From contig CM057482.1 in the NCBI GenBank assembly GCA_030035585.1, forward strand, positions 57,478,828 through 57,542,827: a stretch of 64,000 nucleotides of DNA. Reading direction: 5' to 3'. The DNA comes from Dugong dugon (taxonomy: Eukaryota > Chordata > Mammalia > Sirenia > Dugongidae). Shown one piece after another: positions 11,289-20,734 of this stretch. Made by a program: the position numbers and the translations under genes. Positions within the stretch are counted from its first letter, which is position 1, and the number at the start of each line of letters is the position of its first letter. The notes beneath the pieces are model-generated. The model worked only from the letters and a program-made list of their open reading frames with translations, was not told the DNA's origin and made no database searches.

Positions 11289-11672
11289 ATGAAACAAGAT
11301 ACTACGATTTTGAAATTAAGGAACCTGCTTGCTTTTGCAGTCATCTTATTTGTGCTGTTTGAAGGGAGCCCTGTCTCTGCTCAGCATTCACTTTGGGGGG
11401 GGGGCATTGGACAGCTGTCACCATCTTTCCACAGGAACTGCACCACTGAGACTAGCGTCAGGCATGGTCACAGTAAAATCACAATAATAAAATCTCACTG
11501 TGTGGGTGGGCAACTGGAGGCAGTGCACCGTGGCCAGGTCCAGGGAGCTCCTGCCCGCAACACTAGATCAGCTCAGGTCTGCAGAGCCCTCCTCTTCTTG
11601 CTATTGACAAAGTGGTCTCTTCGTCAAGAAATGAACTTCAGAAAAATCCCAAACGATGCTACAATTAAGTAA
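11289..11672 (+). other. Open frame of 127 codons with a signal-peptide-like start; not recognised
   Basis: I do not recognise this protein. The frame starts at an ATG at 11289. Residues 1-9 are polar with basic K2; after KLR a hydrophobic stretch (LLAFAVILFVLF) runs to about residue 25, followed by EGSPVSA and Q, which would suit signal peptidase (small residues at -3 and -1). The rest has three cysteines before residue 100 and no repeat or domain I can name. A run of ten G at 11395-11404 sits soon after the putative cleavage site, so the downstream frame may be shifted relative to any ancestor. It lies 0.6 kb upstream of the CpG island. It may be a decayed processed pseudogene, an unannotated exon, or chance. 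No splice donor or poly(A) tail was identified. Confidence 0.25.
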
Positions 11673-11693
11673 GGGTGTTATTCTAATCAAAGG

Positions 11694-11862
11694 CGACCTG
11701 GCGGCACAGTGGTTAAGTGCTTGGCTGTTAACCGAAAGATCCGAGGTTCAAATCCACCAACCACTCCTTGGAAACCTTAGGGGGCAGTTCTACTCTGTCC
11801 TGCAGAGTAGCTGTGAGTCAGAATTGACTTGATGGCAGTGGGTTTGGTTTTGGCAGTGGGTT
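11694..11862 (+). mobile_element. AfroSINE (plus strand)
   Basis: 'cctggcggcacagtggttaa', 'ggctgttaaccgaaagatcc', 'ggttcaaatccaccaacca', 'ggcagttctactctgtcctg' and 'gtgagtcagaattgactt' follow head-to-tail order. The tail shows a short duplication of 'ggcagtgggttt'. It lies just upstream of the CpG island. Confidence 0.9.
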
Positions 11863-12349
11863 ATTCCAATCTAATCCAATTTTACTCCCGCCTCCCCAAC
11901 AGCAATTAATACCAGATAAATAGGATGTTTACAAGCTAGTTCATTTCTGAAGAGACTAAGAGAGGCCAGCCACGAAAAACTGAGGAAGGACCAAGGTCAG
12001 GAGAGGGAGGCACCTGGACTGGCCCTTAAAGAAGAGAGAGCTCCCAGAACAAAGGCCCCTGTGATCCCAGGCTCCTGCCTGCTGAAACTCCCTTTACATC
12101 TCTGGCGACATTACTGGTCCAAAAAGGGGAACCCGTGTTTATTACAAGAGGCACCGAAAACGTGACTAAAGACCCTCAAGAAACTTCAGGAGAAACATGG
12201 CCTCTTCCAGCAGTCCTACCCGCGGGCCCTGAGCCCGCCGCCTCCGCGGAACAAGACCCAGAGCGCATTTAGTGAGGGCCTGGCGTCCTCTGCCGGAGCA
12301 CCTGCAAAGGAGCGATCGATCCTAAAGCCCACAAGACGACAAGTGGCGC

Positions 12350-12366
12350 TTTCGAGAGGTGAGAGC
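12350..12366 (+). promoter_or_regulatory. GABRA5: Candidate 5' splice site A for an untranslated GABRA5 first exon
   Basis: The sequence tttcgagag/gtgagagc matches the donor consensus AG/GTGAG, with the exon ending at 12358. Position in the CpG island and strand fit an alternative first exon joined to the acceptor before 14307. There is no transcript evidence. Confidence 0.4.
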
Positions 12367-12424
12367 GAGCGCGCGCGGGCGAGAGACAGCGAGAGAACGA
12401 GCGAGCGCGGGCGCGCGGCGCGCG
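12360..12424. repeat. GAGCG/GCGC purine-rich low-complexity tract
   Basis: Imperfect repeats of gagcgag, gagaga and gcgcgc within the CpG island. Alternating GC runs could adopt unusual helical forms, but that is inference. Confidence 0.6.
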
Positions 12425-12625
12425 GGAGGCTGCGGCAGGGAGGCAGCGCAGCTCCGGGCGCGGTGCACACCGAAGCCGCAGGGCAGCGGCGAGAGCGCCG
12501 GGCGCCCGTTGCGCTCGGCGAGGAGCATCGGGAAGTTCTTGCTGGCAGCATGAGGCGGTGACGCCGCACCGGCCCTTGGCGCTTGCCAGGCGGGCGCGAG
12601 GAGGAGGAGCAGGACAAGAAAGAGG

Positions 12626-12669
12626 ATGCACTCTCGCCAACCGCTCACCTTTTGGGGCCGGCGCACAGG
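12626..12669 (+). other. GABRA5: Candidate upstream start codon in the GABRA5 leader
   Basis: An ATG at 12626 opens a frame of 14 codons plus two bases up to the candidate donor after 12669. If that exon is joined to 14307, the frame stays open through the real start region and ends at a TAG at 14401-14403, overlapping the GABRA5 start codon in another frame. It is conditional on the predicted splice. A much shorter ATG frame (atgaggcggtga) lies just upstream at 12550. Confidence 0.3.
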
Positions 12670-12678
12670 GTAAGCCCC
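12662..12678 (+). promoter_or_regulatory. GABRA5: Candidate 5' splice site B for an untranslated GABRA5 first exon
   Basis: cgcacagg/gtaagccc is a strong donor match, with the exon ending at 12669. It lies in the CpG island, 1.6 kb before the acceptor at 14305-14306. It is the best donor I saw in the island. There is no transcript evidence. Confidence 0.45.
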
Positions 12679-13500
12679 AGGTGCGCGGGGCCGGGCCGTG
12701 GGGCAGGAAGCTGGGGAAGAGGAGAGGGCGGGCGGGCGTTCCCGGCTAAGGCCGCACGCTCTCTTTGGGGCGCCCGAATCGAGGGCTGCATGGCCGAGAG
12801 GGAAGGCGGAGAGCGAGGAGGGGACGCCGGCCGGAGCGCAAACTTTGCTCAGGGCCGGGGCGAAGCGGCGTGCTGGAGGGCAGAGGCGCCCTGGTCAGCG
12901 CAGCCCTGCCGGACGGGGCGCCGTCCTGCGCTGGGGGCCCACAGCGCAGCGGCCACGGGGCCGCCGGCTCGGAAGGAATGAGGCCGCGGCGGGACCGCCA
13001 CCGCCGCTGGGAGCCGGCCGGCGAGACTGCGACCCAGAAGGGTCCCCCGTTGTGGCGCCTGCGGGTCGCTGGTGTTGCTTGGGCGGGCTGCTCGAACCCC
13101 GCGCGCGGTTCGCGACGGAGAAAGGCGCTGCGGTGCGGAAGCTTGCCTCGGACCCGGGGCCGGGAGCGAGGAGTTGAGCGAGGGCCGGCAGCGGGCCTCA
13201 GAGGAGCTGGGAGCCGAGCGCTCGGCTCGACACAGCGGACGCGGAGCGAAGCTGGCCCTGCCGTGGCCCAGGTCGGCGAGTAGCCGAGGCTGCGGCTCTG
13301 CAGTGCCCCTCCTGCGCCCACCAGCACCGCGTGCGGGTCCGGGAGCCCAGCGGGCTCTCCTTGGCGTGCCTCGGCGCGGGGCTGACGGGTGGCGAGAGGC
13401 GCCGCCTGCGGTTTCCCATACCCGGCGCGGCGCGCTTGCTGTCCGGATTCCCCGGAGACGAGCCCAACCGACCACCGACTGTCTCCCTGCACCTTTGACA

Positions 13501-14306
13501 GGAGTCACAGAGAGTCTTAGCTTCTGAGGTGGAACTACCTGTTGTGGGTTTCCTAATTCTCAGTTTGTCTGGGGCTCCTCGGGAAAATGCTTATTTCGAA
13601 CGTGCTGCGTCCATTATGCGCGTACTGGGAAATAGGTGCATTCACTAAGGTTGGTTCCAAAGCCTAGCAGCCACGACTTGCTGTGTCTCAAATGCATTAA
13701 TTAGCGCCCAGCACTGAACTGAGAGACTTCAGTCACTCAGTAAGATGCAGTGACTATTACATTATTTAGTCATTGAGGCAGATAGCTGAGAAAGTGGTGA
13801 CAGTTATTAAATTATTGTGATCCTGTAGCAAGACTTGTTTCTTAAATGTGCCTTTCCCCCCTTCTTTCCACATACTTTCTCTCAGCACTTTGCAGAACAA
13901 GGAGCTTGCTGGCTTTGAACACGTGGCAAATATTTCAGAAAGGTAAAATTCTCCCACTTGTGGATTTGACAGACAACAAAATGCAATTGCTGAGGTTACT
14001 CTTTTTTCTAATACTAGGGACAATGAGTCATTTGATAACGTGTATTTGAGAAAAGGGGAAAAAGGGTACAAGAATGACTCTGAACTCTAAGTAAATGTGG
14101 AAATTAAGTCATATTATAACTTCTTTCCTGCCCCAGCCTGCTGCCTAATGAACACACGTAATTCCTGGCTTGGAGCTGAGGCTGGGGAATGACAGCCAGC
14201 TTCCCTTTCTTTGTAAATTATAGAGCGTTAGCAGTACGATTTGATTCCAGAAACTGACACTAAAGCACTCGTGCTCATATGCAATTCCCCTTTGTGTACC
14301 TTTCAG
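13501..14306 (+). other. GABRA5: Presumed GABRA5 5' UTR intron, distal part
   Basis: Falls off sharply in GC content after 13500. No repeats or exons recognised. It ends with the acceptor tgtgtacctttcag at 14293-14306. Confidence 0.5.
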
Positions 14307-14380
14307 TTGCAAGATCAAGTTGGAGAAAGGAATAGTTATTCTTCCAAATTCATCTACTTCAACTGTTATTCTCATTGGGA
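14307..14380 (+). other. GABRA5: GABRA5 5' UTR part of the first coding exon
   Basis: Seventy-four bases from the acceptor (cag at 14304-14306) to the start codon. The pyrimidine tract is short. The bases before the ATG (GGGA, with G at -3) and G at +4 give a good initiation context. Confidence 0.7.
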
Positions 14381-14466
14381 ATGGACAATGGAATGTTTTC
14401 TAGCTTTATCATGATCAAAAACCTCCTTCTCTTTTATATTTCCGTGAACTTCGCCAGTCACTTTGG
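14381..14466 (+). CDS. GABRA5: GABRA5 coding exon 1: start codon and signal peptide
   Basis: GABRA5 encodes the alpha-5 subunit of the pentameric GABA-A receptor, a GABA-gated chloride channel of the neuronal plasma membrane, enriched in hippocampus and linked to tonic inhibition. This exon encodes residues 1-28 plus two bases of codon 29. The peptide begins [18 protein letters not shown] and ends ASHF, matching the known GABRA5 signal peptide with a few substitutions. The hydrophobic core is [11 protein letters not shown]. Cleavage is expected near residue 31, in the next exon. The donor is ctttgg/gtgagt. The two-base overhang (GG) is completed by the C that opens the exon at 39421, giving Gly29. 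The ATG at 14381 was chosen because it matches the known protein start and has a strong context; in-frame ATGs also occur at codons 5 and 11. The next exon is 25 kb away. Confidence 0.93.
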
Positions 14467-15599
14467 GTGAGTTATTACCTATACTTTTATTTTATTATTT
14501 CAGGGACAGAAATGCCTTTAAAAAATCTTAGCAGAGCAGTACATCACTCAGAAAGCCCTGGTAAATCAATAAGAGTCCTTGCCCTGCCTGGCACTTTCTT
14601 CTTGAGCAAGGCTGCTCCTCGTGTGGGGTCTCTGCAGTGAGTCAGAAAACAGAGGCAGATCATGTTCTCAGAAATAGGAGCAGAACATGGTTTCAGAGTC
14701 AGCTGCATTTCCACTTACTCAGTTAAAGCAAGATTCAGGGGTTCATGCATAAAGGATGCTTATTGCTTGTGAGACAAGACTGGGTTCAACATTGTGACAC
14801 TCTCACCCAAGAGCCTTGCACTTGTGATTGCATGGCCATCTGAATGCAGGTTTAGAAACAAGAATCCACAGGTGCCTGGAGATCTCAAAGACACTTCTGA
14901 GGTTCTGGCATTATCACTGTCATTAACCTCCTTCATTTTGGCCTTCAGTATCCGTGTAACAATTCTAACCTTTCGTCAGAGTAATGATAGCCAACATTCC
15001 AGATAAATATTTTTATCTGTCATGCTGTTCCTCCTCTATCCATCTCTATCCTCAGAAATGTTCTAGCTAATCAAAAGGCTTGTAATTTGAAGTTGGGGTA
15101 CAATTATGAAATTGAATTTCAAGAGAATGTGATAGAAATAGCCAGGCGTTAGTTCTGTTAGAATCAACTCTGCCCTGTGTCAGTCATGAAGGGTTCCAGA
15201 GAATTCAGTGACTCAGCCACAGAGAGCTCTTCTCACTGGTAAGGAAGGAGGACCCTCCCAGGCTAATGGTAGTCTCTGTCCCCTGGACATCTTCTCCTCT
15301 TCTGGCTTTTCCAGGCCTTATACAGAGGGGGAAACAGAGAGAAAGAGGATGTGACTCTCCCAAGCCCCGTCACTGGTAAATGACCACACCAGGATTGTAG
15401 TGCAGGTCTGCTAGAACACAAGCCTGAGCCCTCAGCCAGAACTCTGTCCAGGAGAACGGAGCTCAGGAGTACCAGCCAGCTGTCCCCCTCCCACTGTCAT
15501 GAGGGAGACAGCCCTGCACACTAGCTAATCATGCTAATGAGAGCACCTGGCATTACAGCCCTTTCAGCCATCCAGAAACCAAAAAAAAAAAAAAAAAAA
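14467..15599 (+). other. GABRA5: GABRA5 intron, proximal part, mostly unique
   Basis: Ordinary intronic sequence. About 15305-15440 looks like a minus-strand MIR (acagagggggaaacagagag, gtcactggtaaatgacca). A run of about 23 A at 15580-15602 leads into the next SINE. Confidence 0.55.
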
Positions 15600-15762
15600 A
15601 AAAGCCTTGCTGTCGAGTTGATTCCTACTCATAGCGACCCTATAGGACAGAGTAGAAGTGCCCCATAGGTTTCCAGGGAGCTGCTGGTGGATTCGAAATG
15701 CCAGCCTTTTGGTTAGCAGCTATAACAGCCTAGCTCTTAACCACTGTGCCACCAGGGCTCCA
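15600..15762 (-). mobile_element. AfroSINE (minus strand), first of tandem pair
   Basis: 'tgctgtcgagttgattccta', 'ctataggacagagtagaagt', 'tggttagcagctataacagc' and 'ccactgtgccaccagggctc' give the complete short form. The long A-run before it is not the SINE's own 3' tail in this orientation. Confidence 0.9.
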
Positions 15763-15905
15763 AACCCATTGCCACTGAGTCACTTCTGACTCATAGTGAC
15801 CCTATAGGACAGAAACCCATAGGGTTTCCAAGGAGCAGCTGGTGGATTCGAACTGCCGACCTTTTGGTTAGCAGCCAATCTCTTAACCACTACACCACCA
15901 GGGTT
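15763..15905 (-). mobile_element. AfroSINE (minus strand), second of tandem pair
   Basis: 'cccattgccactgagtcact', 'ccctataggacagaaaccca', 'ggagcagctggtggattcga' and 'ccactacaccaccagggtt'. A deletion removes part of the gcagttctactctg block. Directly adjacent to the preceding copy and in the same orientation. Confidence 0.88.
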
Positions 15906-16479
15906 CTGGGAAAGAGCATTTGATGTTTTTCTTGCCTTGTTTCTCGCCCTTGTCCTTGGTTTCCTTACCTGTTAAATGGAAGTTTTCTTTTCCAAAGTCC
16001 CTTCCAGCTGTTAAAGTTTATAAAACATGATGTTCATAATGCTTCTCTGAAAAAGGTGTGTGTATAAGTGAAATTATACAGAATGTTCCATTTTCCAAGT
16101 TAATATATCAGGTAATTGGTTTGTTTTACTGATGTCCTGCATAGATAGAGCAATATTTTGGAGGTGAGGAATATACTAGAATTGAGAAAACATATTCTTT
16201 ATATCATTTTGGTCAAAATATATTTTTCTGAAATTGTATTCTATAGGCATGAAATTATTACACTCCCTGGTAGATGAAAGCCGGGAATATGAAGTAATGT
16301 GCATAGGAGTTCACCAATTAGAAGCAGTTATACTTTATTGTTTAATTCTGTAGTTTTCTGAGGTCATCTTCAAAATAGATACATGTTAGTTTCTGGAGGC
16401 TAATACTGAGCAATGTGGTAGAATTCCCTTCAATAATTGAACAGAAAATTGGCTATTGGAGGAGTTTTAAAATCTTTTA
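15906..16479. other. Intron, nothing recognised
   Basis: AT-rich intronic sequence without a repeat or exon that I can support. Confidence 0.45.
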
Positions 16480-17060
16480 AACATAAGGTCTCTAGCCCAC
16501 TCTAATACATACTAACTGCAGAAAATACATGAGATACAGAAAAGTGTAAAAGAAGGGAAATACCTTTACTTCCACCACTTGGAGACAGTCATCTTTCAAA
16601 TTTTGGTTTGTTCCTTCTTTTTGTTTCTACGTATATTTTTATATAGTTGAGATCATACCGTACATTCAATTTTCTACTATTTTTTCATACCTAATACTTT
16701 ATTACAAACTCTTTAAAACATACAATTTGAAAATGGGTGTACATTATTGCAGTGCATGAATGCTTCATTGTTAAGTGTTGTTGTTATATGCTGTCGATTA
16801 GATTCCAACTCATGGCGAGCCTATGTGTGCAGAGTAGAACTGCTCCAATGGGTTTTTAAGGCTGTGACCTTTCAGAAGCAGATCGTCAGGCCTGCCTTCC
16901 AAGGCACTTCTGGGTGGGTTCAAACCACCAGCCTTTTGGCTAGTAGTTGAGGGTTAAGTGTTTGCACCACCCAGGGATTCTTAGTTAACTACTTCCCTAA
17001 TTTGGGATGTTTAAATTGTGTCTGAATTTGCTGTTATAAATATTACTGTAGTGAACATAT
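16480..17060. mobile_element. Old LINE or DNA-transposon-type repeat split by an AfroSINE
   Basis: The left part (16480-16776) and right part (16979-17060: 'gctgttataaatattactgt', 'gaacatatttgagc') together resemble an old repeat with a 'tgctgttataaataxtgctgxagtgaac' core, as in old L1 3' ends on the minus strand. Family not certain. Confidence 0.4.
16777..16978 (-). mobile_element. AfroSINE, long form (minus strand)
   Basis: 'gttgttgttatatgctgtcg', 'aggctgtgacctttcagaag', 'cagatcgtcaggcctgcctt', 'gtgggttcaaaccaccagcc' and 'caccacccagggattc' follow the reverse-complement order. It keeps the middle block between the tRNA head and the tail. Confidence 0.85.
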
Positions 17061-18385
17061 TTGAGCTTGCAACACTTTTCAGCATTTGAGATTGTTTCTA
17101 TCAGAAGATATTTTTAAAAGTGGAATTTTACAGCAAGTTCTCGCAATGCTTTTAACTGTTGACCCTGCATGTCCAGTTGCTTTGATGAAGCAGGCTCCAT
17201 AGCAAAGTGGGACAGCTGAGTTCCACTCACCCTCGCCAGCAAGCATGTGGATTTCGGCTGCCATAAAAGACCTTGTGATGTCTGGGGCACAAGTCCTACT
17301 TATCACCCTTCTTTTACAAGACATTTATAGCTCCTCTCACTTTTATATTACTCTAAATGTACTTAAGAATATGTTTGTCAAATCCCAAAGAAAGTTTAAT
17401 AATATTTACTTGACTTTAAATCTTGATGAAATGATAACTATCATGATGTAGCACACCTATATTTATGTTATCAGTTTTAGACAAATGCCAAGAACAGCCT
17501 TAAGGGCTAGGCATCATTAGCCCCATCTCAAAGTTGGCTTTGAAAGCGAGGTGGATGAATAGCTTCCTTGAAGCTCACACTTGAGTCCTCTCTGTTGTCT
17601 CCCCATTGCATGTGTGATTTGGCCATGCTGGCCGGTGTGTGTGTTACTTGACTACACAGGGTTTGCAGAGCCTTTTTACAGCTGACCAATCTAGGGACAA
17701 AAGGGACCTTCTTCTGAAAGGTGTTCTGTACTTCAGGCTAGAGAGAATTTTCTTTTCTCTAAGGTTAGGGGAGAAAGAGTTTGGGGGAGATCTTCTTTTC
17801 CCCAGAGAGTTTTTTGTGATCGGGTTCAATTGAAAGGTGAAAGGGAAGCACAAAGGACCATTCTTTGAACATGACTCTAGGGCAAAAGAAATACGAATTC
17901 CTGTAAACATGTAAAAGAAGCCAAAGAACTGGCCGGAGAAGTAAAAACAGTGTTATAGAAAATCAGACTGTCACAGAAGGAAAAAGGCAAAGTGGTTTTG
18001 TGCGCGTGAAAATTAATGTGCAGCATTTGTGAGAAGTGTGCAGATTGGGCAAGCAGAAAAATTTAAGCATGTCATGACAAGTGAAAAAAAGGTGATTACA
18101 TTAGATAATTAATGGGAAATTGCTTTGGAAATGTATGAATACTACATATAACTGTGTATTATTTCTTCTTCTCCTCCCATTAATGTTCTAAATTTGATCT
18201 GAGTCACCAGCAGCAAATTTGCAATAGCCTTTATAATTCTTCTATTCCTTTAACATTATATAACAGAGCTTTGATTCAAGTGAATAACAGAACAAAAGCC
18301 TTGATTGACTGTCAGTTTTATGCTCTGTCACATTTGGAGGCATGATATTATATGAGGCATTGAAGTTATTTTGTCAAGACCAGTA
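17061..18385. other. Intron, mostly unique
   Basis: A MIR-like patch may lie at about 17490-17590 (minus strand). Otherwise no repeat or exon recognised. The open frame at 17639-17833 is unsupported. Confidence 0.4.
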
Positions 18386-20727
18386 CAGGCACACCTTGTT
18401 TTATTGTGCTTCGAATTATTGCACTTTGCAGATATTGCGGTTTTTAGAAATTGAAAGTTTGTGGCAACCTGTGCTGAGCAAGTCTGTCGGTGCAATTTTT
18501 TCAACAGCATGTGCTCACTTTGTGTCTCTGTGTCACATTTTGATAATTCTCACAATATTTCAAACTTTATCATTATTGTTGTATCTGTTATGGTGTTCTC
18601 TGATCAGTGAATTGATGTTAGTATTGTAATTGTTTTGAGGTGCCATGACCACACCCATATAAGGTGGCGGATGTAATCCATAAATGTTGTGTGTGTTCTG
18701 ACTGCTTCACCAACCAGCTGTTCCCTCGTCTCTCTCCCTCTCCTAGGGCCCCCCTATTCCCTGAGACATGACAATATTGAAATTAGGCCTGTTAATAACC
18801 CTACAATGGCCTGTAAGTGTTCAGGTGAAAGGAAGAGTCACACATCTGTCACTTTAAATCAAAAGCTAGAAATGATTGAGCTTAGTGAGGAAGGCATGTC
18901 AAAAGCTGAGATAGGCTGGAAGCTAGCCAGGTTGTGAATGCAAAGGAAAAGTTCTTGAAAGAAATTAAAAGTGCTACTGCAGTGAACAAGTGAATAATAA
19001 AGTGAAATAGCCTACTGCTGATATGAAGAAAGTTTTAGTGGTCTGGATAGAAGATCAAACCAGCCACAACATTCACTTAAGCCAAATCCTAATCCCAGAA
19101 CAAGGCCCTAACTCTCTTCAGTTCTCTGAAGCCCGAGAGAGGTGAGGAAGCTACAGAAGAAAAGTTTGAAGCTAGCAGAGCTTGGTTCATCAGGTTTAAG
19201 GAAAGTAGCTGTCTCCAGTAACATAAAAGTGCACGGCGTAGTAGAAAGCCCTAATGTAGAAGCTGCAGCAAGTTATCCAGAAGCCCTAGCTAAGATAACT
19301 AATGAAGGTGGCTACACTAAACAACAGATTTTCAATGTAGACGAAACAGCGTTATATTGGAAGAAGAGTTACAACTATCACGATCTAGGACTTTCATAGC
19401 TAGAGAGGAGAAGTCCACACCTGACTTCAAAACGTTAAAGGACAGGCTGACGCTCTTGTTAGGGGCTATTGCAGGTGGTGACTTTAAGTTGAAGCCAATA
19501 CTCATTTACCATTCTAAAAATCCTAGGGCCCTGAAGAATTATGCTAAATCTACTCTACCTATGCCCTATAAATGGAACAACAAAGCCTGGATGACAGCAC
19601 ATCTGTTTAACATAGTCTACTGAATATTTTAAGCCTACTGTTGAGACTTACTGCTCAGAACAAAAGATTCCTTTCAAAATATTACTGCTCATTGACAATG
19701 CACTTGATCACCCAAGAGCTTTGATGGAGATGTACAGGGAGATGAATGTTGTTTTCATGCCTGCTAGCACAACATCCATTCTGTAGCCAGTGGATCAAGG
19801 AGTAAAATCACCGTTAAGTCTTATTATTTAAGAAATACATTTCGTAAGGCTATAGCTGCTGTGGCTAGTGATTCCTCTGTTGGATCTGGGCAAAGTAAAT
19901 TGAAAACCTTCTGGAAAGGATTCACCATCCTAGAACATTTGTGATTCATGGGAGGAGGTCAAAATATCAACATTAACAGGAGTTTGGAAGAAGGTGATTC
20001 TTACGCACATGGATGACTTTGAGAGATTTAAGACTTCATTGGAGGAAGTAATCAGATGTGGTGGAAATAGCAAGAGAATTAGAATTAGAAGTGAAGACTG
20101 AAGATGTGACTGAATTGCTACAAACTCATGGTAGAACTTTAATGGATGAGGAGTTGCTTCTTATGGATGAGCAAAGAAAATGGTTTCTTGAGATGGGATT
20201 TACTCCAGGTGAAGACGCTGTTATCATTCCTGAAATGACAACAAAGGATTTAGAATATTACATAAACTTAGTTGATAAAGCAGTGGCAGGGTTTGAGAAG
20301 ATTAGCTCTAATTTTGAAAGAAGTTCTGCTGTGGGTAAAATGTTACTGAACAGCGTCATACGATGCAGAGAAATCATTCATGAAAGGAAGAGTCAATCGA
20401 TGCCACAAACTTCATTATTGTCTTATTTTATGAAATTGCCACAGTCACCCCAGCCTTCAGCAACCACAGCCCTGAAGTCAGCAGCCATCATCATCGAGGC
20501 AAGACCCTCTACCAACAAAAAGATTATGACTCGCTGAAGGCTCACATGACAGATTATCATTTTTTAGCAATAAAGTATTTTTTAAATTAAGGTATGTACA
20601 TTTTTTTTTAGATATAATGTTATTGCACATTTAATACACTATAGTGTAAATATAACTTTTATAAGCACTGGGAAACTGAAAAATGTGTGTGACTTGCTTT
20701 ATTGTGGTGGTCTGGAACTGAACATTC
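18386..20727 (+). mobile_element. Tigger1-type (pogo superfamily) DNA transposon, inactive, 3' end lost
   Basis: The 5' terminal inverted repeat begins CAGGCACACCTTG at 18386, preceded by TA, the target used by pogo/Tigger elements. The 3' side keeps 'gactgctttattg'-like inner sequence (gacttgctttattgtggtgg) up to about 20727, but the outer terminal repeat is missing, replaced by MaLR-type sequence. Internal sequence carries the transposase remnants listed separately. Length, about 2.3 kb, is near the usual full-length element. Confidence 0.88.
18806..20537 (+). pseudogene. Tigger1 transposase remnant (CENPB-like DNA-binding and DDE domains)
   Basis: Pogo-type transposase relic. The start at 18806 reads MACKCSGERKSHTS, then LNQKLEMIELSEEGMSKAEI, the first helix-turn-helix, and stops after about 43 codons. 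Further pieces in other frames are [13 protein letters not shown] near 19330 (first catalytic Asp), [19 protein letters not shown] near 19485, [13 protein letters not shown] near 19690 (second Asp region) and PVDQGVKS near 19787 (third, with a stop just before). The last segment, 20058-20537, is an unbroken 159-codon frame covering the C-terminal tail. Frameshifts and stops across the first two thirds rule out a working transposase. Confidence 0.85.
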
Positions 20728-20734
20728 ACCCCAT

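Larger units (their letters stand above)
12200..13500. promoter_or_regulatory. GABRA5: CpG island, likely GABRA5 promoter and first-exon region
   Basis: The sequence changes abruptly from AT-rich flanks to very GC-rich, CpG-dense DNA (for example gagcgagcgcgcgcgggc and ccgccggctcgg), free of transposons for about 1.3 kb. It sits about 0.9-2.1 kb upstream of the first GABRA5 coding exon, on the correct side. Known mammalian GABRA5 genes use alternative untranslated first exons in a GC-rich promoter, which fits. There is no clear TATA box, as is usual for CpG-island promoters. Long open frames on both strands here are a by-product of low stop-codon frequency in GC-rich DNA. The transcription start cannot be set from sequence alone. 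Confidence 0.8.

Noticed and set aside
11289..11672. Alternative signal-peptide exon of GABRA5
   Set aside because: The known GABRA5 start is found at 14381 with good similarity, no donor follows the putative signal sequence in frame, and the peptide does not resemble any GABA-A subunit start I know.
12200..13500. Promoter for a gene on the minus strand (GABRB3, the known head-to-head neighbour)
   Set aside because: In other mammals GABRB3 starts far upstream of GABRA5, and no GABRB3 exon is visible on the minus strand here.
12216..13527. Many long open frames on both strands of the CpG island (up to 248 codons)
   Set aside because: GC-rich DNA has few stop codons, so long overlapping frames appear by chance. 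They have arginine- and alanine-rich low-complexity translations, overlap each other in all frames, and match no protein I know.
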